Source: Phoronis australis (Eukaryota > Phoronida > Phoronidae). Taken from it: a stretch of DNA of 64,000 nt. The notes under the pieces were generated by a model, which did no database searches, was not told the DNA's origin, and saw only the letters and a list, made by a program, of their open reading frames with translations. A program made the translations under genes and the position numbers. This document shows positions 23,008 to 34,338 of this stretch, in pieces; position 1 is the first letter of the stretch; each line of letters opens with the position of its first letter. Location: the NCBI GenBank assembly GCA_002633005.1, contig NMRA01000646.1, positions 148,634-212,633 of the forward strand, written 5' to 3'.

Positions 23008-23588
23008 GTATATTATTCTGATATTTAGTATTTTTATTCTTAGATCTTTCAAAGAATGCAAAGTGCATGGAAGTACCACTTGTTATTGAGATTGTATTTC
23101 ATGTTTGAATTTGGTATACATCATGATCATGGATTCTGTATGTTGTTGTTTATCTTGCATCGGTATAATCCTGTGATTGTGTTTGGTGTTGAGTATTGGG
23201 TGATTAGGGGCACTTTTCACCCTGCTTAGCAGGCTAAAACGAGAAGTTTAAAGTGGGTTTTTTACTCTGACCAAGTCAGCGTCATAATATTCAATGCCAT
23301 GGTAGGATTACATTATTTACATCACTGCCTCATTTGACAGTCAATAGGTACACGCATCTTTTTCGAATTCTGCCTTTAGTGTTGGCTAACCACACTTACC
23401 TCACCTGCATTTTTTTGTGTCACTGATGGTCTCAGTGTTCTTTTTATAATGGAAAGGAAAACCTTATTGTAAGGAATATTGTGGAAATGATTATGTTTAT
23501 AGGAATTGGCCAAATTAGACCTTCTATTTTACTCAGCTAAAGGGAGCAAAGTGTAATTTTATTCAAGCCATTTCCTTTTTTCTTCTAG

Positions 23589-23810
23589 GTTGTGTTGATA
23601 AGATTCCAAACTGTCTCGACTATTCTCCTGATGTGTGTTTCAATGAGTACATGGATTGGGCCAAACAGAACTGTGCTGACTTCTGTGGACATTGTGATGG
23701 TACATTCACTCCAAGGCCAAATCCTGGCACTACAAAATCTCCAGTTGCTAGTACAAAGGCACCCAATCCAAGAAGTAGCATTGTACCCAATCCATCTACC
23801 AAGAAACCAG
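23589..23810 (+). CDS. ShKT array exon V2
   Basis: 222 nt, same borders as V1. Differs by NCLDY for NCHDY, MDW for SDW and a Val for Ala in the linker. Confidence 0.88.
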
Positions 23811-23942
23811 GTAAGAACATGGGATCACTTTGACATTCAAAAAGTAAACCATCAACTATGTTAATGTTTAATATAACATGTTTTTACTAATGTGCTGTAT
23901 GAAATTAATCATTGATAGCCATTATCAATTTTACTTCTTGAG

Positions 23943-24075
23943 ATTGTACTTGTAGCTAATTGTAACCAGTGTTGTAGTGACATTTTTTACAATAATTACA
24001 TCGAGGACTGTTGATCATTGTGGACATTGTACGTAATCCATCAACCAAACTAACAGTTGTAACTTTGGAATCACC
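23943..24075 (+). pseudogene. Decayed ShKT exon (Pa), unit 2
   Basis: Same stops and indels as 22384-22516. Confidence 0.6.
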
Positions 24076-24272
24076 TTAGGCATGAATATGTACCATTTTT
24101 ATGGACCATGCAGGCTGTTCAGTATAATGGGTATTGGCCGTGTGCATTAATTGTTGTGTTTGAAGTGTGGTTCATGTTTTTACAGTATTCAATCATTTAA
24201 GGGTTTGATTCAACTAATTTACTCACTAATAGGAAGTTAAGGGCACTATGTGTTGGTATGATTGTCCTTCAG

Positions 24273-24566
24273 ATTGTACTGACAAGAGAACTGATTGTCA
24301 TCTGTATGGTAGTGACATTTGTCACAATGAGTTCAAGGATTGGGCCAGAGAGAATTGTGCTGATTACTGTGGACATTGTCCTGGTACATCTACTCCAAAG
24401 CCAAATCCTGGTACATCCAAAGCACCAGTGGCAAGTACAAAGGGACCCGTTGTTTCGCCGAAACCGGGTACTGGGATTGTCCCGAATCCAACAACAAGTA
24501 GACCAGGTGTGAGTAATAAACCACCTTCACGGACCACCAGGAAGCCAGGTGTCACAGTGATTCCAG
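24273..24566 (+). CDS. ShKT array exon T2
   Basis: 294 nt. Protein identical to T1 as read; the DNA differs at a few sites (for example CATCTG for CACCTG, and AGG for AGA near the end). Confidence 0.88.
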
Positions 24567-25143
24567 GTATATTATTCTGATATTTAGTATTTTTATTCTT
24601 AGGTCTTTCAAAGAATGCAAAGTGCATGGAAGTACCACTTGTTATTGAGATTGTATTTCATGTTTGAATTTGGTATACATCATGATCATGGATTCTGTAT
24701 GTTGTTTATCTTGCATCGGTGTAATCCTGTGATTGTGTTTGGTGTTGAGTATTGGGTGATTAAGGACACTTTTGACCCTGCTTAGCAGGCTAAAACGAGA
24801 AGTTTAAAGTAGGTTTTTTACTCTGACCAAGCCAGCCTCATAATATTCAATGCCATGGTAGGATTACATTATTTACATCACTGCCTCATTTGACAGTCAA
24901 TAGGTACACGCATCTTTTTCGAGTTCTCCCTTTAGTGTTGGCTAACCACAGTTACCTCATCTGCATTCTTTGTGTCACTGATGGTCTCAGTGTTCTTTTT
25001 ATAATGGAAAGGAAAACCCTATTGTAAGGAATATTGTGGAAATGATTATGTTTATAGGAATTGACCAAATTGGACCTTCGTTTTTACTCAGCTAAAGGGA
25101 GCAAAGTGTAATTTTATTCAAGCCATTTCCTTTTTTCTTCTAG

Positions 25144-25365
25144 GTTGTGTTGATAAGATTCCAAACTGTCACGACTATTCTCCTGATGTGTGTTTCAATG
25201 AGTACATGGATTGGGCCAAACAGAACTGTGCTGACTTCTGTGGACATTGTGATGGTACATTCACTCCAAGGCCAAATCCTGGCACTACAAAATCTCCAGT
25301 TGCTAGTACAAAGGCACCCAATCCAAGAAGTAGCATTGTACCCAATCCATCTACCAAGAAACCAG
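25144..25365 (+). CDS. ShKT array exon V3
   Basis: 222 nt. NCHDY and NEYMDWAKQNC. Acceptor TTCTTCTAG, donor G|GTAAGA. Confidence 0.88.
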
Positions 25366-25497
25366 GTAAGAACTTGGGATCACTTTGACATTCAAAAAGT
25401 AAACCATCAACTATGTTAATGTTTAATATAACATGTTTTTACTAACGTGCTGTATAAAGTTAATCATTGATAGCTATTATCAATTTTACTTCTTGAG

Positions 25498-25635
25498 ATT
25501 GTACTTCTAGCTAATTGTAACCAGTGTTGTAGTGACATTTTTTACAATAATTACATCGAGGACTGTTGATCATTGTGGACATTGTACGTAATCCATCAAC
25601 CAATTCAAGCTAACAGTTGAAACTTTGGAATCACC
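25498..25635 (+). pseudogene. Decayed ShKT exon (Pa), unit 3
   Basis: Same decay as the other Pa copies, with a few extra bases (CAATTCAAGC) near the 3' part. Confidence 0.6.
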
Positions 25636-25832
25636 TTAGGCATGAACATGTACCATTTTCATGGACCATGCAGGCTGTTCAGTATAATGGGTATTGGCCG
25701 TGTGCATTAATTGTTGTGTTTGAAGTGTGGTTCATGTTTTTACAGTATTCAATCATTTAAGGGTTTGATTCAACTAATTTACTCACTAATAGGAAGTTAA
25801 GGGCACTATGTGTTGGTATGATTGTCCTTCAG

Positions 25833-26126
25833 ATTGTACTGACAAGAGAACTGATTGTCACCTGTATGGTAGTGACATTTGTCACAATGAGTTCAAGGAT
25901 TGGGCCAGAGAGAATTGTGCTGATTACTGTGGACATTGTCCTGGTACATCTACTCCAAAGCCAAATCCTGGTACATCCAAAGCACCAGTGGCAAGTACAA
26001 AGGGACCCGTTGTTTCGCCGAAACCGGGTACTGGGATTGTCCCGAATCCAACAACAAGTAGACCAGGTGTGAGTAATAAACCACCTTCACGGACCACCAG
26101 AAAGCCAGGTGTCACAGTGATTCCAG
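25833..26126 (+). CDS. ShKT array exon T3
   Basis: 294 nt; protein identical to T1, T2 and T4 as read. Confidence 0.88.
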
Positions 26127-26710
26127 GTATATTATTCTGATATTTAGTATTTTTATTCTTAGATCTTTCAAAGAATGCAAAGTGCATGGAAGTACCACTT
26201 GTTATTGAGATTGTATTTCATGTTTGAATTTGGTATACATCATGGTCATGGATTCTGTATGTTGTTGTTGATCTTGCATCGATGTAATCCTAGCTGTGAT
26301 TGTGTTTGGTGTTAAGTATTGGCTGATTAAGGGCACTTTTCACCCTGCTTAGCAGGCTAAAACGAGAAGTTTAAAGTAGGTTTTTTACTCTGACCAAGTC
26401 AGCCTCATAATATTCAGTTTCGTGGTAGGATTACATTATTTACATCACTGCCTCATTTCACAGTCAATAGGTACACGCATCTTTTTCGAATTCTCCCTTT
26501 AGTGTTGGCTAACCACAGTTACCTCATCTGCATTTTTTGTGTCACTGATGGTCTCAGTGTTCTTTTTATAATGGAAAGGAAACCCCTATTGTAAGGAATA
26601 TTGTGGAAATGATTATGTTTATAGGAATTGACCAAATTGGACCTTCTATTTTACTCAGCTAAAGGGAGCAAAGTGTAATTTTATTCAAGCCATTTCCTTT
26701 TTTCTTCTAG

Positions 26711-26932
26711 GTTGTGTTGATAAGATTCCAAACTGTCACGACTATTCTCCTGATGTGTGTTTCAATGAGTACATGGATTGGGCCAAACAGAACTGTGCTG
26801 ACTTCTGTGGACATTGTGATGGTACATTCACTCCAAGGCCAAATCCTGGCACTACAAAATCTCCAGTTGCTAGTACAAAGGCACCCAATCCAAGAAGTAG
26901 CATTGTACCCAATCCGTCTACCAAGAAACCAG
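26711..26932 (+). CDS. ShKT array exon V4
   Basis: 222 nt; protein identical to V3 as read, one silent CCG-for-CCA change near the 3' end. Confidence 0.88.
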
Positions 26933-27064
26933 GTAAGAACTTGGGATCACTTTGACATTCAAAAAGTAAACCATCAACTATGTTAATGTTTAATATAACA
27001 TGTTTTTACTAACGTGCTGTATGAAATTAATCATTGATAGCCATTATCAATTTTACTTCTTGAG

Positions 27065-27197
27065 ATTGTACTTGTAGCTAATTGTAACCAGTGTTGTAGT
27101 GACATTTTTTACAATAATTACATCGAGGACTGTTGATCATTGTGGACATTGTACGTAATCCATCAACCAAACTAACAGTTGTAACTTTGGAATCACC
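27065..27197 (+). pseudogene. Decayed ShKT exon (Pa), unit 4
   Basis: Same stops and indels as the other Pa copies. Confidence 0.6.
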
Positions 27198-27394
27198 TTA
27201 GGCATGAACATGTACCATTTTTATGGACCATGCAGGCTGTTCAGTATAATGGGTATTGGCCGTGTGCATTAATTGTTGTGTTTGAAGTGTGGTTCATGTT
27301 TTTACAGTATTCAATCATTTAAGGGTTTGATTCAACTAATTTACTCACTAATAGGAAGTTAAGGGCACTATGTGTTGGTATGATTGTCCTTCAG

Positions 27395-27688
27395 ATTGTA
27401 CTGACAAGAGAACTGATTGTCACCTGTATGGTAGTGACATTTGTCACAATGAGTTCAAGGATTGGGCCAGAGAGAATTGTGCTGATTACTGTGGACATTG
27501 TCCTGGTACATCTACTCCAAAGCCAAATCCTGGTACATCCAAAGCACCAGTGGCAAGTACAAAGGGACCCGTTGTTTCGCCGAAACCGGGTACTGGGATT
27601 GTCCCGAATCCAACAACAAGTAGACCAGGTGTGAGTAATAAACCACCTTCACGGACCACCAGAAAGCCAGGTGTCACAGTGATTCCAG
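27395..27688 (+). CDS. ShKT array exon T4
   Basis: 294 nt; protein identical to the other T exons. The intron after it matches that after T3 almost base for base, including CTAGCTGTGATTG. Confidence 0.88.
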
Positions 27689-28272
27689 GTATATTATTCT
27701 GATATTTAGTATTTTTATTCTTAGATCTTTCAAAGAATGCAAAGTGCATGGAAGTACCACTTGTTATTGAGATTGTATTTCATGTTTGAATTTGGTATAC
27801 ATCATGGTCATGGATTCTGTATGTTGTTGTTGATCTTGCATCGATGTAATCCTAGCTGTGATTGTGTTTGGTGTTAAGTATTGGCTGATTAAGGGCACTT
27901 TTCACCCTGCTTAGCAGGCTAAAACGAGAAGTTTAAAGTAGGTTTTTTACTCTGACCAAGTCAGCCTCATAATATTCAGTTTCGTGGTAGGATTACATTA
28001 TTTACATCACTGCCTCATTTCACAGTCAATAGGTACACGCATCTTTTTCGAATTCTCCCTTTAGTGTTGGCTAACCACAGTTACCTCATCTGCATTTTTT
28101 GTGTCACTGATGGTCTCAGTGTTCTTTTTATAATGGAAAGGAAACCCCTATTGTAAGGAATATTGTGGAAATGATTATGTTTATAGGAATTGACCAAATT
28201 GGACCTTCTATTTTACTCAGCTAAAGGGAGCAAAGTGTAATTTTATTCAAGCCATTTCCTTTTTTCTTCTAG

Positions 28273-28494
28273 GTTGTGTTGATAAGATTCCAAACTGTCA
28301 CGACTATTCTCCTGATGTGTGTTTCAATGAGTACATGGATTGGGCCAAACAGAACTGTGCTGACTTCTGTGGACATTGTGATGGTACATTCACTCCAAGG
28401 CCAAATCCTGGCACTACAAAATCTCCAGTTGCTAGTACAAAGTCACCCAACCCAAGCACTGGCGTTGTACCCAATCCATCTACCAAGAAACCAG
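28273..28494 (+). CDS. ShKT array exon V5/E1 chimera
   Basis: 222 nt. The 5' part is V class (GCVDKIPNC, DFCGHC) and the upstream intron is V-type. The 3' part is E1 class (SPNPSTGVVPNPSTKKP), the donor is GTGGGA as in E1, and the next intron is E1-type. The switch falls within the shared stretch before about 28442. A product of unequal crossing-over or gene conversion. Confidence 0.88.
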
Positions 28495-28655
28495 GTGGGA
28501 TTTTGAAATCACCTTGACGTTCAATATAATAAACCATTTGTTATGGACCAAGCAGGTTTGTTGTTCAGTATAACCTGTCTTCACGGTTTGTGATGTGAAA
28601 GTTTTCATGGATAGGCTTCATCAGTTTTCCTTTTGTTTTTAACATTACTTACAAG

Positions 28656-28876
28656 AGAGCTTATTATTGAAACAGTGTGGTAGTGACCTTTTTGGAATAA
28701 CTGCAACAAATTGGACATACAGGAGTGCGTTAATTATTGTGGATATTGCAGTTGTTATGCATTCTCTCCAAGGCCAAGTGCTGAAATGTCAAAAGCACTA
28801 CTTGCCAGTACAAAATTTCTCGTCACAATGAAGCTAATTACTGACATTGTAACTAATGCGTCTACCAAACCACCAG
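28656..28876 (+). pseudogene. Decayed ShKT exon (P1 copy)
   Basis: Copy of 20741-20961 with the same loss of the first half: CVNYCGYC, FSPRPSAEMSK, NASTKPP. Confidence 0.7.
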
Positions 28877-29114
28877 GTGTAATTTTCGAATCATGTCAGC
28901 CATGAACAAGTACCAAGAGTTTTTGTTGGCCAAGCAAGCTGTTCAGTATGACATACTTTGGTCATGTGCATTAATTTTATTATTGTGTTTATTGTGTAGT
29001 GTATGTGTTTACGGTATCCAATCATTTAAGCATTTGGTTCAACTTAGTTGCTCATTTAGTGGAACTTAAAAATGATAGTTAACAGGCACTAACTTTGGTA
29101 TCATTGTCGTTCAG

Positions 29115-29363
29115 GTTGTACTGACAAGAGAACTGATTGTAACCAGTACACTAAGGAAGTATGTTACAATGAGTACATGGATTGGGCCAGAGAGAATTGT
29201 GCTGATTACTGTGGACATTGTTCTGGTACATTTACAAAAGGACCTGTTGTTTCGCCGAAACCGGCTACTGGGATTGTCCCTAATCCAACAACAAGTAGAC
29301 CAGGTGTGAGTAATAAACCACCTTCACGGACCACCAGAAAGCCAGGTGTCACATTGATTCCAG
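29115..29363 (+). CDS. ShKT array exon E2 copy
   Basis: 249 nt, acceptor GTCGTTCAG, donor G|GTATTT. As E2, with TKEVC for SREVC, PATG for PGTG and VTLIP for VTVIP. The following intron is diverged, so this copy is older than the V/T units. Confidence 0.87.
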
Positions 29364-29720
29364 GTATTTTATTCTCATTTTTTCAATTAATTTTAGAAAT
29401 TTATTTCTGTATATCGTTTGAAGAATGCAAAGTGTATGGAAGTATCATTAGTTACTGAGATTGTATTTCACATCTGACTTCAGTATAGATCATGATCACA
29501 CATTTCGCCCCTTAATATTGGCTAACTGCAATCACCTCATCTGCATTTTTTGGGTCAGTGATGTTTTCAATGCTTTTGTTTAATAATGGAAAGGAAACCC
29601 TATTGCAGGGAATATTGTGGAAGCCATTATTATTGGAAAACGCCAAATTCGACTTGTTTCTTACTCACTCAAAAAGAGCAACGTGCAGTTTGATTCACGC
29701 ATTTTCCTGTTTTCTTCTAG

Positions 29721-29942
29721 GTTGTGTTGATAAGATTCCGAACTGTCACAACTATTCTCCTGATGTGTGTTTCAATGAGTACAGTGATTGGGCCAAACAG
29801 AACTGTGCTGACTTCTGTGGACATTGTGATGGTACATTCACTCCAAGGCCAAATCCTGGCACTACAAAATCTCCAGTTGCTAGTACAAAGGCACCCAATC
29901 CAAGAAGTAGCATTGTACCCAATCCGTCTACCAAGAAACCAG
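29721..29942 (+). CDS. ShKT array exon V6
   Basis: 222 nt. GCVDKIPNC, CFNEYSDWAKQNC, DFCGHC. Last intact ShKT exon; ends phase 1. The next confident exon (31900) starts in phase 0, so it cannot join directly. Confidence 0.86.
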
Positions 29943-30074
29943 GTAAGAACTTAGGATCACTTTGACATTCAAAAAGTAAACCATCAACTATGTTAATGTT
30001 TAATATAACATGTTTTTACTATCATTCTGTATGAAATTAATCGTTGATAGCCATTATCAATTTTACTTCTTGAG

Positions 30075-30207
30075 ATTGTACTTGTAGCTAATTATAACCA
30101 GTGTTGTAGTGACATTTTTTACAATAATTACATCGAGGACTGTTGATCATTGTGGACATTGTACGTAATCCATCAAGCAAACTAACAGTTGTAACTTTGG
30201 AATCACC
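30075..30207 (+). pseudogene. Decayed ShKT exon (Pa), last unit
   Basis: Same decay as other Pa copies. Confidence 0.6.
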
Positions 30208-30399
30208 TTAGGCATGAACAGGTACCATTTTTATAGACCATGCAGGCTGTTCAGTATAATGGGTGTTGGCCGTGTGCATTAATTGTTGTGTTTGAAGTGT
30301 GGTTCATGTTTTTACAGTACAATTTAAGGGTTTGATTCAACTATTTTACTCACTAATAGGAAGTTTAGGGCACTATGTGTTGATATGATTGTCCTTCAG

Positions 30400-30458
30400 A
30401 TTGTACTGACAAGAGAACTGATTGTCACCTGTATGGTAGTGACATTTGTCACAATGAG
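30400..30458 (+). pseudogene. Truncated ShKT exon T5
   Basis: Acceptor GTCCTTCAG and DCTDKRTDCHLYGSDIC plus HNE are intact. After AATGAGT the sequence leaves the T consensus and enters a fold-back element. The WAREN and CGHC parts and the linker are not found downstream in the window, so the exon has lost three of its six cysteines. Confidence 0.85.
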
Positions 30459-30459
30459 T

Positions 30460-31165
30460 ACGCCTATAGGAGCTGCATCGCCTCTGGTTCGGGCCAACAG
30501 AGGCGATGGTCATTGCCTAGAGTCAGGCTAGACAAGACAGTACCTGCGTCTCTACTTAGCACTACCAGTCCTACGTTACCGAACTTTTTTTGAACTGTCC
30601 TTCGAGTAGGAAGGAATTAAAGACATCGACGCCCTCCCAAGGTGTCCCTCTATGTGCAAAAGGTAAGCAACGTGACTTTGATGGTTTAATCAGTGTGAGG
30701 ATAATTTGCCGAAAAACTTTCGCCACCTATTGGAGTACCACTGTCTGTACTGCAAAGTAGAAACGCTGGCACCGTCTACTCTGTACCTAGACAGTGACTA
30801 CCATCTCTAGCTGGCCCCAGTAGAGGCAGTGAAGCTCCTATAGGAACTTCATACGCACTAAGCTTTTCAGTGAATTATGCCTCACACGGATTAAAAAGTC
30901 AAGTTGTTATAAGTACCTTTTGCGCGTAGAGGGTTACCTTAGGAAGCCGTCAATGTCTTTAATCCCTTCCAACTTGAACAAATACTCCTGTAATCATACT
31001 TTTTCTTCGGGCAGTCCTTCATTCATTTGGCGAAATGGGCAGCTGGCCATTTTTACCACGTGAACGCTCCTATTTTTACTGCGCCTGCCTGGAGCGCTCA
31101 CAATTTTAAAAAATGGCAAGTTGTCGATTTGGACTGCCCGAAGAAAAAGTTTGCTTCTTTGTGCT
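30460..31165. mobile_element. Fold-back (inverted-repeat) element breaking exon T5
   Basis: Left arm about 30613-30722 (AATTAAAGACATCGAC, TTTAATCAGTGTGAGG) is the inverted counterpart of about 30860-30980 (read on the minus strand: ATTAAAGACATTGACG, CGTGTGAGGCATAATT). CCTATAGGAGCTGCATCG at the left end matches the minus strand near 30830-30848. A second inversion lies around 31080 (GGCAGCTGGCCATTTTT against AAAAAATGGCAAGTTG). No coding capacity. Relative at 16395. Confidence 0.7.
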
Positions 31166-31231
31166 CGTCTTGAATTAAACATGTCATTACACAAGTTAAC
31201 ATGTATTGTTCAAAAAGTCAACATTTACTAA

Positions 31232-31375
31232 TATAGTTGAAACACTTGTCAATCTTCACTCTCATGTAGAGTCTAGGTGTACTGTGACAGGCTTGTAAAA
31301 CTTCACTCATATGTAGAGTCAACATGTACTGTGACAGACTTGTCAAACTTCACTCACACGTCAACATATACACCT
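31232..31375. repeat. Degenerate tandem repeat
   Basis: About three imperfect units of roughly 50 bp with TGTAGAGTC, TGTACTGTGACAG and AACTTCACTCA. Intronic or intergenic. Confidence 0.6.
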
Positions 31376-31400
31376 CATTCACTCAGTCGCCATTTTGAAA

Positions 31401-31525
31401 GTGAGCCTCTTTTTAGGTTTTTAATGCATTCTGCGCTTAATCACTGCACAAAACATGATTTTTAGCGTGCTTCGTTATATTTGTGTCTCAAATGCATTGT
31501 TTTTTAAACCTAAAAAGAGGCTCAC
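31401..31525. mobile_element. Small MITE-like hairpin with 20-bp perfect inverted ends
   Basis: 31401-31420 (GTGAGCCTCTTTTTAGGTTT) is the exact reverse complement of 31506-31525. ATGCATT follows each arm inward. 125 bp in all, non-coding. Confidence 0.75.
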
Positions 31526-31899
31526 TACTTAAACGGTTACTGCGTGAATAAGGTGTATGTTGTGATAGACTAGTTAAGCTTCACTCAAATATGTAGTGTT
31601 TGGACAAGATGTTTAATAATAAGCCCAATAACTGAGAAAATATGCACCTGGTTTTCTGTTTTTGATTAGAATTTTTTTTTCANATACATGTATTTTCAAC
31701 ATTTAAGGCCTTGGCCCTCATGTTACATAAATGCCGTTGCAGGATGTATGTTTAATGTGCTCAGCAAACAATGGAATATCTTGATGGAAAACACAATGCG
31801 ATGTCTGTTTTCTTGAGCGAATAAGTAGAAATTGTCCTGAATTTGGTGGAAGATGTGTGCTTTTGTAATGACACTGTAATAGCCTTGTTTACCATTCAG

Positions 31900-32062
31900 G
31901 TTTACAATGGTGTGAATCAGCAGTCTCCCAAACTACACACAGACAATGGCTTCACTGGTAGTGTTGTTCCTAGTCCTCTTCACCTGGGACCTGATGCCTT
32001 TATTAGATTCAAAACTGGCTCTACCAGAAACGATAAAGGATTCAAGTGTAAATTCTCTGTTG
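31900..32062 (+). CDS. CUB domain, C-terminal part
   Basis: Acceptor ACCATTCAG, donor G|GTATGT. VYNGVNQQSP, LHLGPDAFIRFKTGS and NDKGFKCKFSV match the second half of CUB (VYDG, S...L.V.F.SD, GF). The same frame stays open upstream to 31826 and reads IVLNLVEDVC and CNDTV, which also looks CUB-like, so the exon may start at 31829 (phase 1). The first half of CUB is not found; a lone N at 31683 may hide a gap. Confidence 0.65.
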
Positions 32063-32264
32063 GTATGTTCATGCAAAACTTTTATTACTTTTAGCTAAGT
32101 GGCAATACTTTTTCAATGAGTTTGCCTGCTAACTAAATCATATGTTGGGAAGTTTTGATCCTCAAAGAGAACCAAAGTGTCAGATACTCTTAAGACTACC
32201 ATTCACACTGTAAGTCAATAAAAGTTCATTCTGATAATGTAGTTGTGCATGTATCTGTTTACAG

Positions 32265-32465
32265 ATTGCCCACCTTTACATCTTAATGAACACACCAATA
32301 CATCATCACCTGAGTCCAATAAATACATGGCTAACTTCTCTGTCAGTTGTCTCAGTGGTTATCAATTTAACTTGGAGGAATATATGAACAAGTCCTCCGT
32401 GAACCTGGTGTGTGAGAAGGATGGCAAATGGAATATTGCTTTGAACCGTTTTCCTCGCTGTGTTC
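32265..32465 (+). CDS. CCP/Sushi domain 1
   Basis: Acceptor CTGTTTACAG, donor C|GTGAGT, phase 1-1. DCPPLHLNEHT, FSVSCLSGYQF, NLVCEKDGKW, FPRC: the four cysteines and Trp of a CCP module, an extracellular protein-binding fold. Confidence 0.85.
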
Positions 32466-32617
32466 GTGAGTACTTTTGTTTTTAGTAATACGTGATTTTT
32501 TGACATTTTTATGAGCGTTTATGCTGTTTATTGTCACAGATATTAGAAACAAGGTTGAGTTTGAATGAGTCATATCTATTTGTAATCATATGTCATGTGC
32601 TTCACATTCTGTTTCAG

Positions 32618-32782
32618 CCATACGTTGTGGTCCATTGCCCGTCATTAAGCATGGTTCACCAGCCAACTTGACCGATCCCAATATTGCAAACTACAAGTGT
32701 GATGTAGGCTACTCTCTGTCATCCAACATGTCCATCAAGTGTCAGTCTAATGGAAAATGGGAACAGCCACCGACCTGTCTAC
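32618..32782 (+). CDS. CCP/Sushi domain 2
   Basis: Acceptor CTGTTTCAG, donor C|GTATGT. IRCGPLPVIKHGS, YKCDVGYSLS, SIKCQSNGKWEQPPTC. Near-ideal CCP. Confidence 0.9.
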
Positions 32783-33129
32783 GTATGTTTCTCAGAGACT
32801 CAAGTTTAGTTTTTGGATGTGATCGCGCATTTGATATTTTATCACCATTTGTATCATTTAATTTCTCTTGTTTTATTCACAAATTTTGGCTTCTGGAAAT
32901 GGCTCTGGCGAAATGAGTCAGCCCAACAGTATTCTTATTAAGTTCACAGTAAATAAATACTAGACACTTGTGAAATTAAATGGCTTCAATGCTCTGGAAA
33001 GTTGAAACTTGTGCATGAGTATAGTCATAATTGTGCATGGTGAACGGAGGCAATATGGTCTGGTAAATATTTCAATTGACACACAATTACTGGTGAATAT
33101 TCCAACAATTTTGACTTCTTGCTTTTCAG

Positions 33130-33306
33130 CTGCCCGGTGTACAGCACTGGGTGATCTTGATAATGGTATCAAAAATGTGACTGGCAATGAGACGGTGTTT
33201 GGTGCCCAAGTAGAGTTTCAGTGTAACCCAGGTTATGATCTTGTTGGTATACCAAATCTACTGTGTACATCCTCTGGATGGTCAAACCCTAAGCCAGACT
33301 GTGAGA
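33130..33306 (+). CDS. CCP/Sushi domain 3
   Basis: Acceptor GCTTTTCAG, donor A|GTAAGT. ARCTALGDLDNGI, FQCNPGYDLVG, LLCTSSGWSNPKPDC. Confidence 0.9.
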
Positions 33307-34338
33307 GTAAGTATCTCGGATTGGATGTGAAAGCCATTAGTCTCTGAATGATATGATTTGTGAGACAGCATACAGTTAACATGACTTTTCTAAGCCAAGA
33401 CCATTAAAATTGACTTGGCTAAGTAATTACTTGGCAATTTCTTTAACCCTATACTATATTCTTTTTTGCATTCACAGCAGTTTCTCCTAAATCTCAAACA
33501 TGATAAACGATGACGATGACTTCCGGATGTATCTGATTCCGTTTGTGCAAATTTATCTTTAGTTTCTCTGTATCGTTGGGTTTCCTGAATGAATTCTGAT
33601 GACATTTGGCAAGTAGATTTTAATTACCGGGTCAATAGCAACTTCACATTTTGGATGGATTTGACTTGTTGTGCGTCACCTAGAGACTTCTTTATGATTT
33701 TTTGAGTTGGTGTAGCTTCTGCATTACCCAAACCACGCAAAGGATCATGAAACCTTACATGTGTTTATTCTGAGAAATGCATAGCTGATGATGATTTTTG
33801 GACATTCCAATAATGTGGTGCTATATAGGGGCATTTTTTGCTTGCGTCTCAATATTTCTCAGAATCCTTGATGGATGTTTTTATTGAGAAGAGTGCAACC
33901 TATTTGGATTTTTGGTAAAATCCAACTACTGCAGAGTGCCCTAATGGGATTTTTGTTTTTCTTCTTTGTCATGATGTCTAGCAAGTTTCTTCTTGGATGT
34001 TCAAGAAATTTGAAAAGAAAGTTATTATCATATAGACAACAGCTCAAGCCTGATTTAAACAAATTTGACCTACACTGCGACTCTTTTTTGCCAGGTTCTC
34101 TATATTCCGAACTTTGTGAAGAATTCTGTTGGGTGGCAGGTGTTTTCCTATTGAAGAGAGCATTATTTGCTTGATTTGCACCTCTTAGAGGCTATCATAG
34201 CATTGCTTCCTTTAATGGGATGTTTACAATCTTATTGTAGTTGTTCCTTGTATCAGCGCTACTTGTGATGCTCAGAGTAGGTGCTTACTTATGCTTTGAG
34301 GGGATTTTGTTAATTTTTATTGTACTGATTTGTTTTAG

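Larger units (their letters stand above)
22030..28272 (+). repeat. Tandem array of four approximately 1.56-kb units (V exon, Pa pseudoexon, T exon)
   Basis: V exons start at 22030, 23589, 25144, 26711 and 28273 (spacing 1559, 1555, 1567, 1562). T exons start at 22714, 24273, 25833 and 27395. Exons and introns are both nearly identical, including intronic text such as GCTTAGCAGGCTAAAACGAG. This points to recent duplication or ongoing homogenisation. All exons are 1-1 and multiples of three, so copy number can change without frameshift. Confidence 0.93.

Noticed and set aside
20338-30458. ShKT exons as toxin genes
   Set aside because: ShKT is common in non-toxic extracellular proteins; here it is one module of a large mosaic with VWC and Thr/Pro linkers.
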